Assembly (NCBI RefSeq): GCF_038443705.2
Contig: NZ_CP151767.2
Coordinates: 372,001-436,000 of the forward strand
Direction of reading: 5' to 3'
Length of the DNA: 64,000 bases
Origin: Yoonia sp. SS1-5
Lineage (GTDB): Bacteria > Pseudomonadota > Alphaproteobacteria > Rhodobacterales > Rhodobacteraceae
The notes below the pieces were generated by a model. It ran no database searches and had not been told where the DNA came from. It saw only the letters and a program-made list of their open reading frames with translations. Positions within the stretch are counted from its first letter, which is position 1. Each line of letters starts with the position of its first letter. Shown piece after piece: positions 1 to 9,136 of this stretch. The translations under genes and the position numbers were made by a program.

Positions 1-849
1 CACGTCTGTATGTCCCAGCATGGTCTGGATTGATCGCAGATCAGCCCCCCCCGCCAGCAGATGCGTGGCAAAGGCGTGCCGCAGGGTGTGGGGTGTGACC
101 TTGGCAGGCGAAACCCCGCCCGCGACGGCAAATTCCTTGATCAATCCGAAAAACCGGTGCCGTGTCAGGTGACCCAGCTTGCCCCGAGACGGAAAAAGGA
201 AAGGTGATGATGGCTTGCCATCTTTCTTGGCGATGTCTTCGTTGGCGTCACGTTGCACAAGATATGCAGCGAGGGCGGTGCGGGCGGGTGGTGACAGCGG
301 CACAAGCCGTTCCTTGCCGCCTTTGCCGCGCACCAGCAGCATCCTTGGATCACCGCGCGCAGCCGCAACCGGCAGGCTGACCAATTCGGTCACGCGCATG
401 CCTGTGGCATAAAGCAGTTCCATCAGGCAGGTATTGCGCAACGCATCGCGCTTGCTGTTGCGCGCGGCATCCAGCAGCCGGTCAACTTCGGCGATATCCA
501 GCGTTTTGGGAAGTTTTTGCGTCCGGCCCGGCCCCTGGATCTGGATCGCGGGGTTGTCTGTGCGCCAACCTTCTTCAAACGCAAACCGGTAAAGCTGTTT
601 GATCGCCGACAGACGGCGGGCCCGGGTCGATTTGGCAAGGCCGGCGGCCTCGCAATCAATCAGGTAGCCCTCGACCTGGTCCTGGGTCGCTGTTGCATAA
701 TGTTGGCCCTTGTCGGCCAGCCAGCCTGCGAAATCCTGCAGGTCGCGCGCATAGGCCAGCTGTGTGTTGGTTGCGGCGTCCAGCTCTGCGGCCTGGGCTT
801 CCAGAAATGTCTGCACCCAGCGGGCCATGGACATATCGGCTGCGGTCAC
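1..849 (-). CDS. xerD: Tyrosine recombinase XerD, 3' end cut by window edge
   Basis: Site-specific recombinase that resolves chromosome dimers at dif together with XerC. The frame is open for 283 codons and runs off position 1. Residues about 5-95 form the SAM-like core-binding domain and about 115 onward the catalytic domain. Visible active-site residues are R152 (ATGMRVTEL), K176 (GKGGKER), H254 and R257 (TPHTLRHAF) and H280 (LGHTDV); the Tyr nucleophile lies beyond the edge. The start is a GTG at 849 whose last bases are the TGA of the upstream gene (GTGA overlap), so translation is probably coupled; an in-frame ATG at 834 is the alternative. Placement beside aroK-aroB is typical of alphaproteobacterial xerD and favours XerD over XerC. 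Confidence 0.93.
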   Translation of the reverse strand, partial: MTAADMSMARWVQTFLEAQAAELDAATNTQLAYARDLQDFAGWLADKGQHYATATQDQVEGYLIDCEAAGLAKSTRARRLSAIKQLYRFAFEEGWRTDNPAIQIQGPGRTQKLPKTLDIAEVDRLLDAARNSKRDALRNTCLMELLYATGMRVTELVSLPVAAARGDPRMLLVRGKGGKERLVPLSPPARTALAAYLVQRDANEDIAKKDGKPSSPFLFPSRGKLGHLTRHRFFGLIKEFAVAGGVSPAKVTPHTLRHAFATHLLAGGADLRSIQTMLGHTDV

Positions 850-2372
850 GTCGGCCGCTCCAGGATCATCAGCTGCAGCGACGCGCGGCGGGCGAGGTCT
901 TCCAGACCGACGGACCGGAACAGTGCAAGCGCATCGGTAATCGCCCCGCTGTCACCGGCAAAGCCTGCATTGAACATTGCAATGGCCCGCAACAAGGCTT
1001 CGCCCAATCGGCCCTCGTCGACAAGCGTCTGCAGCACTGGCGGGACAGGCGCGCCGTTGAATGCGGACTGGATGGCCAGTTCCTTGGGCGTGCTGACCGC
1101 AACCTCTTGCGGCACACCGCGTGCAATCGCCGCAAGAAACGGATTGGCGCGCGCAGCCCCTGCGGACAAGGCGACATCCTCGTAATTTGCGGACAAAAAG
1201 CCCACCAAAGCGGCGATTTCGCCGGCTTGCCCGGCAAGCCCCAGATCATAGATCGGCTCACCATAGAGCTTGGCAAAGGGGACTTCGGCCCGCGCCCGGC
1301 GCATTGCATCCCAGGCGGGCGGCAGGCTTTGCGCAATGGCCGCCAGATCGCCCGTCGCGACAGCGGCGTCGAATGTCTGAAACACCTCCGCACGGTCCCA
1401 GATACCACCCGATGCAGCGGGGGTTCGGGCCGTGTAGACATCCTGCAGGACATTCTGCGAAATCGCATCAAAGCGGGCAAGCTTTTCGACCGCTTCAAGC
1501 TGTGACTTCCAGGCGGTGGTTGTGCGCAGATCGGCATGCGCAAAGGCCACCGGCAATGTGCTTGTGATCAGCGGCTCACCAATCGCGTCATGCATCCGGA
1601 AGGTCAGCGGGCTGACACGGTCAGGCGGATCAAGCGGCGGTTCGTCCTCGTACAGCTCGGGGTCGAGGAAACGCGACAGCAATGCCTCTTCCTGGGGGTT
1701 GATGTCGCCCAGAACGCGGTGGGTGTTCAGTGTCAGTGCGGCGGCGCTCCAATCCCCGTTGCGGGCCAGACAGAAGATGCGGGCAGGGTAGGTGGGCGCA
1801 ATGGATGGGGTGTTCTTGATAACGTCGCAGGCGTCATCCTCACTGCCGGTCAGCAGGGCCACATCGAACCAGCGCCGGAACAGGGCGGGGGTGTCGGGGG
1901 TGGCCTCTTCGATCAGGGCCTTGGCCTGATCAAGGGCTGCCAGATCAAGCAGTTTATCCACCCGGGCCAGGAACAATGCGCCCTCGGGGCCCGCACCCAG
2001 GGGCGGATCAGCCTCGGCCAGCATCAGGACTTTCATGAAATCCTGAATAGCCGGCAGGGTGTCGACCCGTTCGGCACGCACCAGGGTGACCAATATATCC
2101 TCTGGGCTGGCCGACCACATGGTGCGGGGCAGGCCGGTGACGGTACCGGGCAGCAGACCGATCGGGTCCTTGGAGGCCCGATCAAGCGGGGTGACAGTGA
2201 TCTGCGGCGTTTGCACACCATCGCTGACAGGTGGTTCGGCGATGGCGGCGGGTTCCACGCTCTGCGATAGCCAGTCGATGGCGGACAGGGGTGCGTCATC
2301 CTGCGCACCGGCATTGGCGGCAAGACTGCATAACAGGCCTGTCAGAAGGCTAGTTTGTTTCCAGCGTAACAG
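846..2372 (-). CDS. Secreted protein of unknown function upstream of xerD
   Basis: About 508 residues, and I recognise no domain. A signal-peptide-like N-terminus (KQTSLLTGLLCSLAANAGAQ) is followed by an acidic, Ala/Leu-rich and mostly helical-looking chain; solenoid or TPR-like helices are possible but not evident. The frame stays open to an ATG at 2456, but that start would overlap the upstream small gene by over 100 bases and put 28 basic residues before the signal peptide. I place the start at a CTG at 2372, nine bases after AAGAGG, which yields a normal signal peptide. This is an inference; no ATG, GTG or TTG lies near the signal peptide. The TGA stop overlaps the xerD GTG, so the two are probably co-transcribed. 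Likely periplasmic. Confidence 0.7.
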   Translation of the reverse strand: MLRWKQTSLLTGLLCSLAANAGAQDDAPLSAIDWLSQSVEPAAIAEPPVSDGVQTPQITVTPLDRASKDPIGLLPGTVTGLPRTMWSASPEDILVTLVRAERVDTLPAIQDFMKVLMLAEADPPLGAGPEGALFLARVDKLLDLAALDQAKALIEEATPDTPALFRRWFDVALLTGSEDDACDVIKNTPSIAPTYPARIFCLARNGDWSAAALTLNTHRVLGDINPQEEALLSRFLDPELYEDEPPLDPPDRVSPLTFRMHDAIGEPLITSTLPVAFAHADLRTTTAWKSQLEAVEKLARFDAISQNVLQDVYTARTPAASGGIWDRAEVFQTFDAAVATGDLAAIAQSLPPAWDAMRRARAEVPFAKLYGEPIYDLGLAGQAGEIAALVGFLSANYEDVALSAGAARANPFLAAIARGVPQEVAVSTPKELAIQSAFNGAPVPPVLQTLVDEGRLGEALLRAIAMFNAGFAGDSGAITDALALFRSVGLEDLARRASLQLMILERPT

Positions 2373-2502
2373 GATTTGATACCTCTTGGGTCGGCGCGGC
2401 AAAATCTGCCGGAAAGAAGACCGGACCGATATAGGCATATGCCACAAGGCCGACACCCGCCAATACGATCAGGAATGACAATATCTTTATCAGACGCCAC
2501 AT
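2350..2502 (-). CDS. Small single-pass membrane protein (50 aa)
   Basis: Starts MWRLIKILSFLIVLAGVGLV: a short basic N-terminus followed by one transmembrane helix (about residues 5-26), then a polar tail rich in Pro, Thr and Glu ending in LETN. An in-frame ATG at 2601 exists, but the stretch before MWRL does not look like protein, and AGGGGC lies 5-11 bases before this start. It is the first gene of the probable minus-strand unit that continues into the secreted protein and xerD, and its 3' end overlaps the start region of the next gene. Function unknown. Moderately sure it is real because of the hydrophobic pattern and the divergent promoter region shared with aroK. Confidence 0.6.
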   Translation of the reverse strand: MWRLIKILSFLIVLAGVGLVAYAYIGPVFFPADFAAPTQEVSNPVTLETN

Positions 2503-2653
2503 GCGCTGCCCCTTATGCCTTTTTTCTGCCTCTCGCCATGGTCTGGTGCCATGTATGATCGCATTTATATATGGTCTTTCGTGCAAGATCACGGCATTCA
2601 TTCATTAATTTTTCAAATTGGCGTCATATGCCGCCGCCGCCAAGGACCTGTGA

Positions 2654-3214
2654 ATGCCCGACACCCCTGACTTTGCGCTGACCAAGACGGTGGTTCTGGT
2701 GGGGATGATGGGGTCTGGTAAGACGGCAATCGGGCGGTCGTTGGCGGCTCGGCTTGATGTACCCTTTCAGGACAGCGACACCGCGATTGAAGAGGCGGCG
2801 GCCCTGACCATCGCCGAAATATTCTCGCGCGATGGTGAGCCGTTCTTTCGCAGACGCGAGACAGAGGTATTGCGCCGGTTGGTCACAGGCCCGGTCAGCA
2901 TTGTATCAACCGGTGGGGGCGCGTTCATGACCGCCGAGAACCGCGGCATTATTGCCGCCGATGGCATCGCACTTTGGCTGGATGCCACATTGGAGACATT
3001 GTGGGAACGGGTCAGGCACAAGGATACCCGCCCACTTTTACGGACCCCGGACCCCAAGAAAACGCTCACCGACCTCTATCATGATCGCCGCCCGGTCTAT
3101 GCAAAAGCCGGGATCAGGTTGGCCATTGACCCTGATGCATCCATCGAACAAACCACAGAAACAGCGCTTGGCGTATTGACCGAGGCCCGCATTGTTCAGG
3201 AGCGTGCGTTATGA
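2654..3214 (+). CDS. aroK: Shikimate kinase
   Basis: Phosphorylates shikimate with ATP to shikimate 3-phosphate, the fifth step of chorismate synthesis, in the cytoplasm. The 186 residues have the family layout: Walker A GMMGSGKT at 17-24, the shikimate-binding DSD at 40-42, a basic FFRRRE near 65-70, the substrate-binding GGG at 87-89, and the lid-type Arg in TRPLL. Length is normal for AroK. The stop overlaps the aroB start (ATGA), so the two consecutive-acting chorismate genes form a translationally coupled pair. It reads divergently from the small membrane protein and xerD unit across about 150 bases. Confidence 0.97.
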   Translation: MPDTPDFALTKTVVLVGMMGSGKTAIGRSLAARLDVPFQDSDTAIEEAAALTIAEIFSRDGEPFFRRRETEVLRRLVTGPVSIVSTGGGAFMTAENRGIIAADGIALWLDATLETLWERVRHKDTRPLLRTPDPKKTLTDLYHDRRPVYAKAGIRLAIDPDASIEQTTETALGVLTEARIVQERAL

Positions 3215-4329
3215 CAACCGAAACCGTGCGGGTTGATCTGCCTGGGCGCGAATACGACATTCATATCGGACCGGATATTATTGATAATGCTGGTGATTTC
3301 ATCAAACCCTTTGGTGGGCGCCGGCATGTCTGCATCGTCACGGACACCAATGTCGCGGACCTGCATCTGACCCGGCTTACCACTGCACTTGCGCAGGCGG
3401 GGTTGACGTCTGAGGCGTTGGCTTTGCCGCCGGGCGAGGCCACAAAATGCTGGACCGAACTGGAACGGACCGTCGAATGGCTTTTGGGTCAAAAGGTTGA
3501 ACGCGGTGATATGGTCGTGGCCTTTGGCGGTGGTGTCATCGGTGATCTGGCCGGATTTGCCGCGGCGATCCTGCGGCGTGGCGTGCGGTTCGTGCAAATT
3601 CCGACATCGCTGCTGGCGCAGGTCGATAGCTCTGTCGGGGGTAAGACCGGGATCAATTCGCCCCACGGCAAAAACCTGATCGGTGCGTTTCACCAGCCCA
3701 GCCTTGTGCTTGCCGATACCGCCCTTTTGGGCACGCTGACAGAGCGGGATTTCCTTGCTGGCTATGGCGAGGTCGTCAAATACGGGCTGCTGGGGGATGC
3801 GGCATTCTTTGAATGGCTTGAGGATCACGCCCCGCAGATGGCTGCTGGCGACATGGATGCGCGGGTGCGCGCAGTGACCCGGTCCTGCCAGATGAAAGCC
3901 GATATCGTGCAGCGTGACGAGACCGAGCAGGGCGACCGGGCGTTGTTGAACCTTGGACACACTTTCTGCCATGCACTGGAGGCGGCGACAGGTTATTCCG
4001 ACCGGCTGCTACACGGTGAAGGGGTCGCCATTGGCTGCGCGCTTGCGTTTGAATTGTCGTCGCGTCTGGGCCTGTGCAGTCAGGAAGACCCAAGCCGTGT
4101 GCGTGCGCATCTGCGCGATATGGGTATGAAAGTCGACATCGCGGACATCCCCGGGGATTTACCGGATGCCCAGGGGCTGCTTGCGCTGATGGGGCAGGAC
4201 AAGAAGGTATTGGCCGGGCAACTGCGCTTTATCCTTGCGCGGGGGATTGGTGAGGCGTTCATCACCGGCGATGTGCCAGTGGACGCCGTCCTGGGCGTCT
4301 TGCAGGATGCGCTGGCCCAGAAAGGATAA
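3211..4329 (+). CDS. aroB: 3-dehydroquinate synthase
   Basis: NAD- and metal-dependent cyclase that converts DAHP to 3-dehydroquinate in the shikimate pathway. The 372-residue protein has the NAD-binding GGGVIGDLAGF, the substrate loop DSSVGGKTGIN, the metal and active-site segment GYGEVVKYG, and the metal-binding His in LNLGHTFCHALE and LLHGEGVAIG. Length and all key motifs are normal. It starts inside the aroK stop (4-base ATGA overlap) and ends just before an inverted repeat at 4330-4350 that probably closes the transcript against the convergent ssb gene. Confidence 0.97.
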   Translation: MTTETVRVDLPGREYDIHIGPDIIDNAGDFIKPFGGRRHVCIVTDTNVADLHLTRLTTALAQAGLTSEALALPPGEATKCWTELERTVEWLLGQKVERGDMVVAFGGGVIGDLAGFAAAILRRGVRFVQIPTSLLAQVDSSVGGKTGINSPHGKNLIGAFHQPSLVLADTALLGTLTERDFLAGYGEVVKYGLLGDAAFFEWLEDHAPQMAAGDMDARVRAVTRSCQMKADIVQRDETEQGDRALLNLGHTFCHALEAATGYSDRLLHGEGVAIGCALAFELSSRLGLCSQEDPSRVRAHLRDMGMKVDIADIPGDLPDAQGLLALMGQDKKVLAGQLRFILARGIGEAFITGDVPVDAVLGVLQDALAQKG

Positions 4330-4350
4330 GACCCGCCGGATGGGCGGGTC
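4330..4350. terminator. Hairpin between convergent aroB and ssb
   Basis: GACCCGCC (4330-4337) pairs perfectly with GGCGGGTC (4343-4350) around a 5-base loop. It lies directly between the stops of aroB (plus) and ssb (minus) and so probably serves both directions. The T-rich tract is weak on both sides, so efficiency is uncertain. Confidence 0.6.
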
Positions 4351-4359
4351 CTGATCTAA

Positions 4360-4863
4360 TCAAAACGGAATTTCGTCATCCATGTCGCCGCCGCCACCGC
4401 CGCCGCCTTGGGGCGCGCTGCCGCCCGAACTGCCACCATAGCCGCCGCCACCGCCGGAATACCCGCCGCTGTCACCACCATAGTTGCCGCCGCCACCGCC
4501 GCCGCCATCATTGCGGCCGTCCAGCATCGTCAGGTTGCCACCGATCCCTTGCAACACAACCTCGGTTGAATAGCGATCCTGACCGGATTGATCCTGCCAT
4601 TTGCGGGTCTGCAACTTGCCCTCGATATAGACCTTGGATCCTTTGCGCAGATATTGTTCTGCAACGCGCACCAGACCTTCCTGAAAGATCGCAACGGAAT
4701 GCCATTCCGTCTTTTCGCGCCGTTCACCCGTGTTTCGGTCTTTCCATGTCTCTGACGTGGCGATCCGCAGGTTGCATACTTTCCCGCCATTCTGGAAATT
4801 TCGCACCTCGGGGTCCGCCCCGAGATTTCCGATAAGAATAACCTTGTTCACTGATCCGGCCAT
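4360..4863 (-). CDS. ssb: Single-stranded DNA-binding protein
   Basis: Binds and protects single-stranded DNA in replication, repair and recombination. The 167 residues start [15 protein letters not shown], followed by an OB fold over roughly residues 4-112, a flexible linker of glycine runs with Tyr and Ser, and the canonical acidic interaction tip MDDEIPF at the C-terminus. The frame is open further upstream, but ATG 4863 is preceded by GGAGGTGCC at good spacing and matches the family start. The glycine linker is encoded by long GGC/GGT runs and could be a site of slippage. It is transcribed toward aroB and stands alone. Confidence 0.97.
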   Translation of the reverse strand: MAGSVNKVILIGNLGADPEVRNFQNGGKVCNLRIATSETWKDRNTGERREKTEWHSVAIFQEGLVRVAEQYLRKGSKVYIEGKLQTRKWQDQSGQDRYSTEVVLQGIGGNLTMLDGRNDGGGGGGGNYGGDSGGYSGGGGGYGGSSGGSAPQGGGGGGGDMDDEIPF

Positions 4864-5002
4864 ACTGGCACCTCCCGCGATTCTTGTTTGGGCTTTTGTG
4901 ACAGACTGGACACACAGAGTTAACAGAGAATTGCGGGCTGGGGTGGCTTCGCGCAGAAAAATGGCTAGGTTAGCCAGTGAAATTGGGTGCGGGCCAGACT
5001 GA

Positions 5003-5593
5003 ATGCGGTTTTTGCGAAACTTGGGAATAGGTATTGTTGTGCTAAGTGCGTCCAGCGCACCCGCGCAAGAGCAGGTATCGACCATGTCGCGATCTGCGCT
5101 GTTTCAAAGCCAGTTGGACGTTCTGGATGGCCGGGCCAGCCAACAATACTCAAATTCCGTCCGATTACAGCCGCCGCGTATCGAGGTGCCGGGCGCGCCG
5201 GGCAGCACGCCTGCCTATACCGGCAGCTATCGCGGTCCCTATCTGGCCGTAGCCCGAGATGCCGCCCGTCGCAACCGCGTGCCAGAGGATCTGTTTTTCC
5301 GTCTTGTGCAGCAGGAAAGCGGCTGGAACCCGGTGGCGCGGTCCGTCAAAGGCGCGATGGGACTGGCGCAGTTGATGCCGCAGACCGCGAGGCTTTTGGG
5401 CGTTGATCCGTCGGACGCAGCCCAAAACCTTGAAGGTGGCGCCCGGTATCTGCGGCAACAATACGAGAAATTCGGCACCTGGCGCCTGGCGTTGGCCGCC
5501 TATAACGCCGGGCCGGGTGCTGTCGAGCGTTTCAACGGCGTCCCGCCTTATCGCGAAACGCAAAACTACGTGCGCATCATCTGGGGCGAATAA
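5003..5593 (+). CDS. Secreted lytic transglycosylase (SLT domain)
   Basis: Predicted periplasmic enzyme that cleaves peptidoglycan glycan strands to 1,6-anhydro products. Residues 1-22 form a signal peptide (cleavage near APA-QE). After a spacer comes the SLT fold: catalytic Glu105 in QQESGWNP, then [13 protein letters not shown], and the C-terminal [12 protein letters not shown] and [10 protein letters not shown]. At 196 residues it is a compact family member with no LysM or other wall-binding domain. It reads away from ssb and ends two bases from the convergent ABC transporter ATPase, so readthrough is likely on that side. Confidence 0.9.
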   Translation: MRFLRNLGIGIVVLSASSAPAQEQVSTMSRSALFQSQLDVLDGRASQQYSNSVRLQPPRIEVPGAPGSTPAYTGSYRGPYLAVARDAARRNRVPEDLFFRLVQQESGWNPVARSVKGAMGLAQLMPQTARLLGVDPSDAAQNLEGGARYLRQQYEKFGTWRLALAAYNAGPGAVERFNGVPPYRETQNYVRIIWGE

Positions 5594-5595
5594 GG

Positions 5596-7671
5596 CTACT
5601 CTGCCGCGATCTGGATCACCGGTTCCATTTCGGCCAGTTCGGCATCGCTAAGATGGCATTTGATCTGGTGGCCTTCGGCCAGCATCCGCACGGGCGGGAC
5701 CTCTTTTTCACACAAACCCCCGGCAACGCGGGATTTCCAGTTGCATCTGGTCTGGAACGGGCAGCCTGATGGCGGGTTCATCGCTGAGGGGATGTCGCCC
5801 TCTAGCACGATATGTTTCTTTTTGACGGATGTGTCTGCAATTGGCACCGCCGACAGCAGGGCCTCTGTATAGGGGTGGTAGGGTGGCGCGAAGACCTGAT
5901 CAGTTGTGCCAAGCTCGACCACATGCCCCAGATACATCACCATGACCCGGTCGCTGAGATAGCGCACGATCGACAGATCGTGGCTGATAAACAGCAGTGT
6001 TGTTTTATGCTCGCGCTGGATTTCCATCAGCAGATCAGTCACCGCCGCCTGAACGGAGACATCCAGCGCTGAAACAGGCTCGTCCGCGACAACGATGCGG
6101 GCATCACCGGCAAAGGCGCGGGCGATCCCGACCCGTTGTTTCTGTCCACCGCTCAGCTGACGGGGCATCCGATCCGCAAAGGCGCGGGGCAGCTTGACCA
6201 GATCCAAAAGCTCCAGCATGCGGTCGCGCCGCTCTGCATCGTTCTGGCCAATGCCGAAAATCTCAAGCGCGCGGATAATCTGGCGCCCCACGGTCATGGA
6301 TGGGTTCAGCGTGTCAAAGGGGTTTTGAAACACCATCTGGATATCGGCAATTGTCTTGGTGTCGCGTTTCTCGATCTCGGTGCTGCCGATAGACTTGTTG
6401 TCCAGCAGGATCTGTCCGTCGGTCGCGGTTTCAAGCCCCATAAGGACCTTGGCGAAGGTGGATTTGCCGCAACCGGACTCGCCCACAATCGCCAGCGTTT
6501 CACTTTCGCGGGCCTCGAAGGACAGGGTTTCGTTGGCCTTCACGACCTTCTTGTTGCCGCCACCAAACAGCGCATTGGCCGCAACCTCGTAATATTTACG
6601 CAGATTGTCCATTTTCAAAACAACAGGGCCCGGCTCGGGCTTGGCGGTTTGGGCGGCCACCTGCGGCGGGGCGGCCCAGTCGATTTCCTGAAACCGCAGG
6701 CAGCGTGTCTGGTGCCGGTCATTGCCGGGAACAGCATCCATGGGGATAAAGCCCGCATCACATCTGCCCGCTTCGAAATAGCCGCAGCGGGGGCCGAAAT
6801 TGCAGCCATTGGGCCGCTCATGGGGCAGCGGAAAGTTCCCCGGAATGGTGACCAATGGTCGGGCATTCTTGTCTGCGCCGGGCAGCGGGATCGACCGGAA
6901 CAGCGCCTGTGTGTAGGGGTGCTGCATCTCGTCAAAGACGTCCTCGATACTGCCGCGTTCGACCGCCTCGCCGGAATACATGACGCAAATCCGGTCGCAT
7001 GTCTCAAGCACCAGCCCCAGATTGTGGCTGATAAACAGCATGCTGGTGCCGTATTTCTTGCCCAGATCCTTGACCAGTTCCACAACGGCCGCCTCGACCG
7101 TGACGTCAAGCGCTGTGGTTGGTTCGTCCAGGATCAAAAGCGAAGGTTTTGACATCAGGGCCATTGCAATCACGATCCGCTGCTGCTGCCCGCCGGACAG
7201 CTGATGCGGATAGCTTTTCAGCATGCGTTCGGGGTCGGGCAGTTTAACGTCCGTGACAACCTCAAGCGCCCTTGCATAGGCTTCCTTTTCGCCGATCCCT
7301 TCATGGATCATCGGCACTTCCATCAGTTGCTTGCCGATCTTCATCGCCGGGTTCAGCGAGGCCATCGGTTCCTGATAGATCATCGCAATCTCGGACCCGC
7401 GAATGTCGCGCAACTCCTCGGGGGACATTTCGCACAGATCGCGGCCCTTGAACTTGATCGACCCGCCAACGATACGCCCGTTTACGCCCAGATCCTGCAT
7501 GACCCCAAGTGCCACGGTGGATTTGCCACAACCGGATTCGCCCACAAGGCCAAGCGCCTCGCCCGGCATGACGGTGGCGGAAAAATCCATCACTGCTGGG
7601 ATTTCGCGCAGCCGTGTGAAGAACGAGATGGACAGCTTGTCGATCTCAAGGATGGGGTGTTGTGTTGTCAT
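5596..7671 (-). CDS. Fused dipeptide/oligopeptide ABC transporter ATPase (OppD-OppF type)
   Basis: Energises import of peptides or similar solutes through the OppB/OppC permease encoded just upstream. The 691 residues hold two complete nucleotide-binding domains. NBD1 has Walker A GESGCGKST (44-52), signature LSGGQ (158-162) and Walker B LLILDEPT (178-185). NBD2 has Walker A GESGCGKS (397-404), LSGGQ (506-510) and VVADEP. Each half ends in the oligopeptide-transporter C-terminal extension with clustered Cys (CNFGPRC near 290; CPFQTRC near 650). Most Opp/Dpp systems encode the two halves separately, so this is a natural fusion. It is last in the operon. The substrate is not deducible. Confidence 0.93.
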   Translation of the reverse strand: MTTQHPILEIDKLSISFFTRLREIPAVMDFSATVMPGEALGLVGESGCGKSTVALGVMQDLGVNGRIVGGSIKFKGRDLCEMSPEELRDIRGSEIAMIYQEPMASLNPAMKIGKQLMEVPMIHEGIGEKEAYARALEVVTDVKLPDPERMLKSYPHQLSGGQQQRIVIAMALMSKPSLLILDEPTTALDVTVEAAVVELVKDLGKKYGTSMLFISHNLGLVLETCDRICVMYSGEAVERGSIEDVFDEMQHPYTQALFRSIPLPGADKNARPLVTIPGNFPLPHERPNGCNFGPRCGYFEAGRCDAGFIPMDAVPGNDRHQTRCLRFQEIDWAAPPQVAAQTAKPEPGPVVLKMDNLRKYYEVAANALFGGGNKKVVKANETLSFEARESETLAIVGESGCGKSTFAKVLMGLETATDGQILLDNKSIGSTEIEKRDTKTIADIQMVFQNPFDTLNPSMTVGRQIIRALEIFGIGQNDAERRDRMLELLDLVKLPRAFADRMPRQLSGGQKQRVGIARAFAGDARIVVADEPVSALDVSVQAAVTDLLMEIQREHKTTLLFISHDLSIVRYLSDRVMVMYLGHVVELGTTDQVFAPPYHPYTEALLSAVPIADTSVKKKHIVLEGDIPSAMNPPSGCPFQTRCNWKSRVAGGLCEKEVPPVRMLAEGHQIKCHLSDAELAEMEPVIQIAAE

Positions 7672-7678
7672 CTGCTTA

Positions 7679-9130
7679 TCAGTCCTTCAGGCTTTCTTCG
7701 CGCAAGCCATCGGCCAGCAGGTTCAGACCCAACACAAGGCTGAGCAGCGCAATCGCGGGCGGCAGGGCAGGGTGCGCATAGATCAGCAGCAGCTTGCGCC
7801 CTTCATTGATGGTTGATCCCCAATCCGGGCTTTCGGATGACAGCCCCAGGCCAAAGAACCCCAACGTGCCCAGCAGAATGGTTGTGTAGCCAATCCGCAG
7901 GCAGAAATCGACGATCAGCGGACCGCGCGCATTGGGCAGGATTTCCCACAGCATGATGTACCAGGCCCCTTCGCCGCGGGTCTGGGCGGCCGCCACATAG
8001 TCGCGCGTGCGCAGGTCAAGCGTCAGCCCCCGCACGATCCGGAACACGGTCGGCGCGTTGACAAAGACGACCGACACAAAGACCACAAGAATGGAGATAT
8101 CAAACAGGTCCAGCCAACTGGGCAGAAAGTCGATCTTGGTCCCCTTTTGGTTGATGATCGACAGATAAAGCCAGCCCAGGATGCCCAGAACCGGCACAAG
8201 GATCATCGTTCGTTTGGCCGGTTGCGTGTAGTAGCGCGAATTCAGCAGCACACCGAAAAAGATCAGCGGGAAGATGAACAGAAATGCGGCCATGTAAGAT
8301 GGAATGCCCGTCTGCACGATTTCCGGCGTCACCAGCAGGTAGAACAGCAAGATGACCGGAAAGGCGAGGATCAGGTTGGCGATAAATGACAGGGCCGTGT
8401 CAAGTTTTCCGCCATAGAACCCCGCTGGCAGCCCTAGCGTGATCCCCACCATGAAGGCAAAGACAGTGGCCAGCGGCGCAATCGCAATCACGAAGGTCGA
8501 GCCTGTGACCACCCGGCTAAAGATGTCGCGGGCCAGATTGTCCCCCCCCAGCAGGTAGTGGGGGATCTTGCCTGCGGTTCCTTCGGGAACAGGGATCCCC
8601 GGCACCTTGTTTTTCAGCCCCGAGACCTGTGACAGGTAGTCATGCGTCGCAATCCAGTCGAAAAGCCCGACAAAGGCCGCCGTGAACACCCAGAACATCA
8701 CCAGTGCAAAGCCGATCATCCCGACGGTGCTGTCAAACAATTTGCCGTATAGCCCCAGCTTGCGCTTGTAGACGATGGAAACCCCGAAGGTGAGGAGGAG
8801 GGCAATCCAGACGGATGTGAACTGCTTGGCCATCCCGCCCACAATGCCGACAGTGCCATACGGTAAGAACACACCAGCCAGCAGATAAAGCAGAACAATC
8901 GCCATCAGGATCAGAAACAGGTATTTCGTCCCGCTCTCGAACAGGCCCAGCGGCCCGCCCTGGCGCACCAACGTTCCGTCAGGGTTGGATTGCAGCGACA
9001 CGGGTGGTGCAAAAAATCCAAGGATCGTCTGCCCGATGGCCGAGATCACCAGAAGTGCTGCCGTGATCCCAAAAATGGGGTTGAGGAATGCGCCGAAACT
9101 GCCGGTCCATGTCAGTGGTTCCATGATCAT
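7679..9130 (-). CDS. Enlarged OppC/DppC-type ABC permease
   Basis: Inner-membrane permease subunit of the peptide-type importer. The C-terminal part has the ABC permease fold with the coupling segment RDYVAAAQTRGEGAWYIMLWE and a GxxGFFGLGL helix, as in DppC. At 483 residues it is far longer than the usual 290-320. An N-terminal block of about 150 residues adds three or four hydrophobic helices and a Gly/Pro loop, and a hydrophobic insert (about residues 270-350) sits between the core helices. No frameshift is evident. It starts six bases after oppB and ends seven bases before the ATPase. The extra membrane segments suggest a specialised subfamily. Confidence 0.9.
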   Translation of the reverse strand: MIMEPLTWTGSFGAFLNPIFGITAALLVISAIGQTILGFFAPPVSLQSNPDGTLVRQGGPLGLFESGTKYLFLILMAIVLLYLLAGVFLPYGTVGIVGGMAKQFTSVWIALLLTFGVSIVYKRKLGLYGKLFDSTVGMIGFALVMFWVFTAAFVGLFDWIATHDYLSQVSGLKNKVPGIPVPEGTAGKIPHYLLGGDNLARDIFSRVVTGSTFVIAIAPLATVFAFMVGITLGLPAGFYGGKLDTALSFIANLILAFPVILLFYLLVTPEIVQTGIPSYMAAFLFIFPLIFFGVLLNSRYYTQPAKRTMILVPVLGILGWLYLSIINQKGTKIDFLPSWLDLFDISILVVFVSVVFVNAPTVFRIVRGLTLDLRTRDYVAAAQTRGEGAWYIMLWEILPNARGPLIVDFCLRIGYTTILLGTLGFFGLGLSSESPDWGSTINEGRKLLLIYAHPALPPAIALLSLVLGLNLLADGLREESLKD

Positions 9131-9136
9131 TCCCCC

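Noticed and set aside
1..849. Integrase of a mobile element
   Set aside because: The recombinase sits in the conserved xerD-aroKB context with no attachment site, tRNA or cargo, so it is the housekeeping XerD.
3196..3972. Minus-strand open frame of 258 codons antisense to aroB
   Set aside because: Shadow of aroB; no start signal or domain.
4375..4505. CCGCCG/CCACCG repeats resembling a microsatellite or CRISPR-like pattern
   Set aside because: This is the glycine-rich linker of ssb read on the other strand; no spacers and no regular repeat.
6136..7152. Plus-strand open frame of 338 codons antisense to the fused ATPase
   Set aside because: Shadow of a high-GC gene whose own frame has two complete nucleotide-binding domains.
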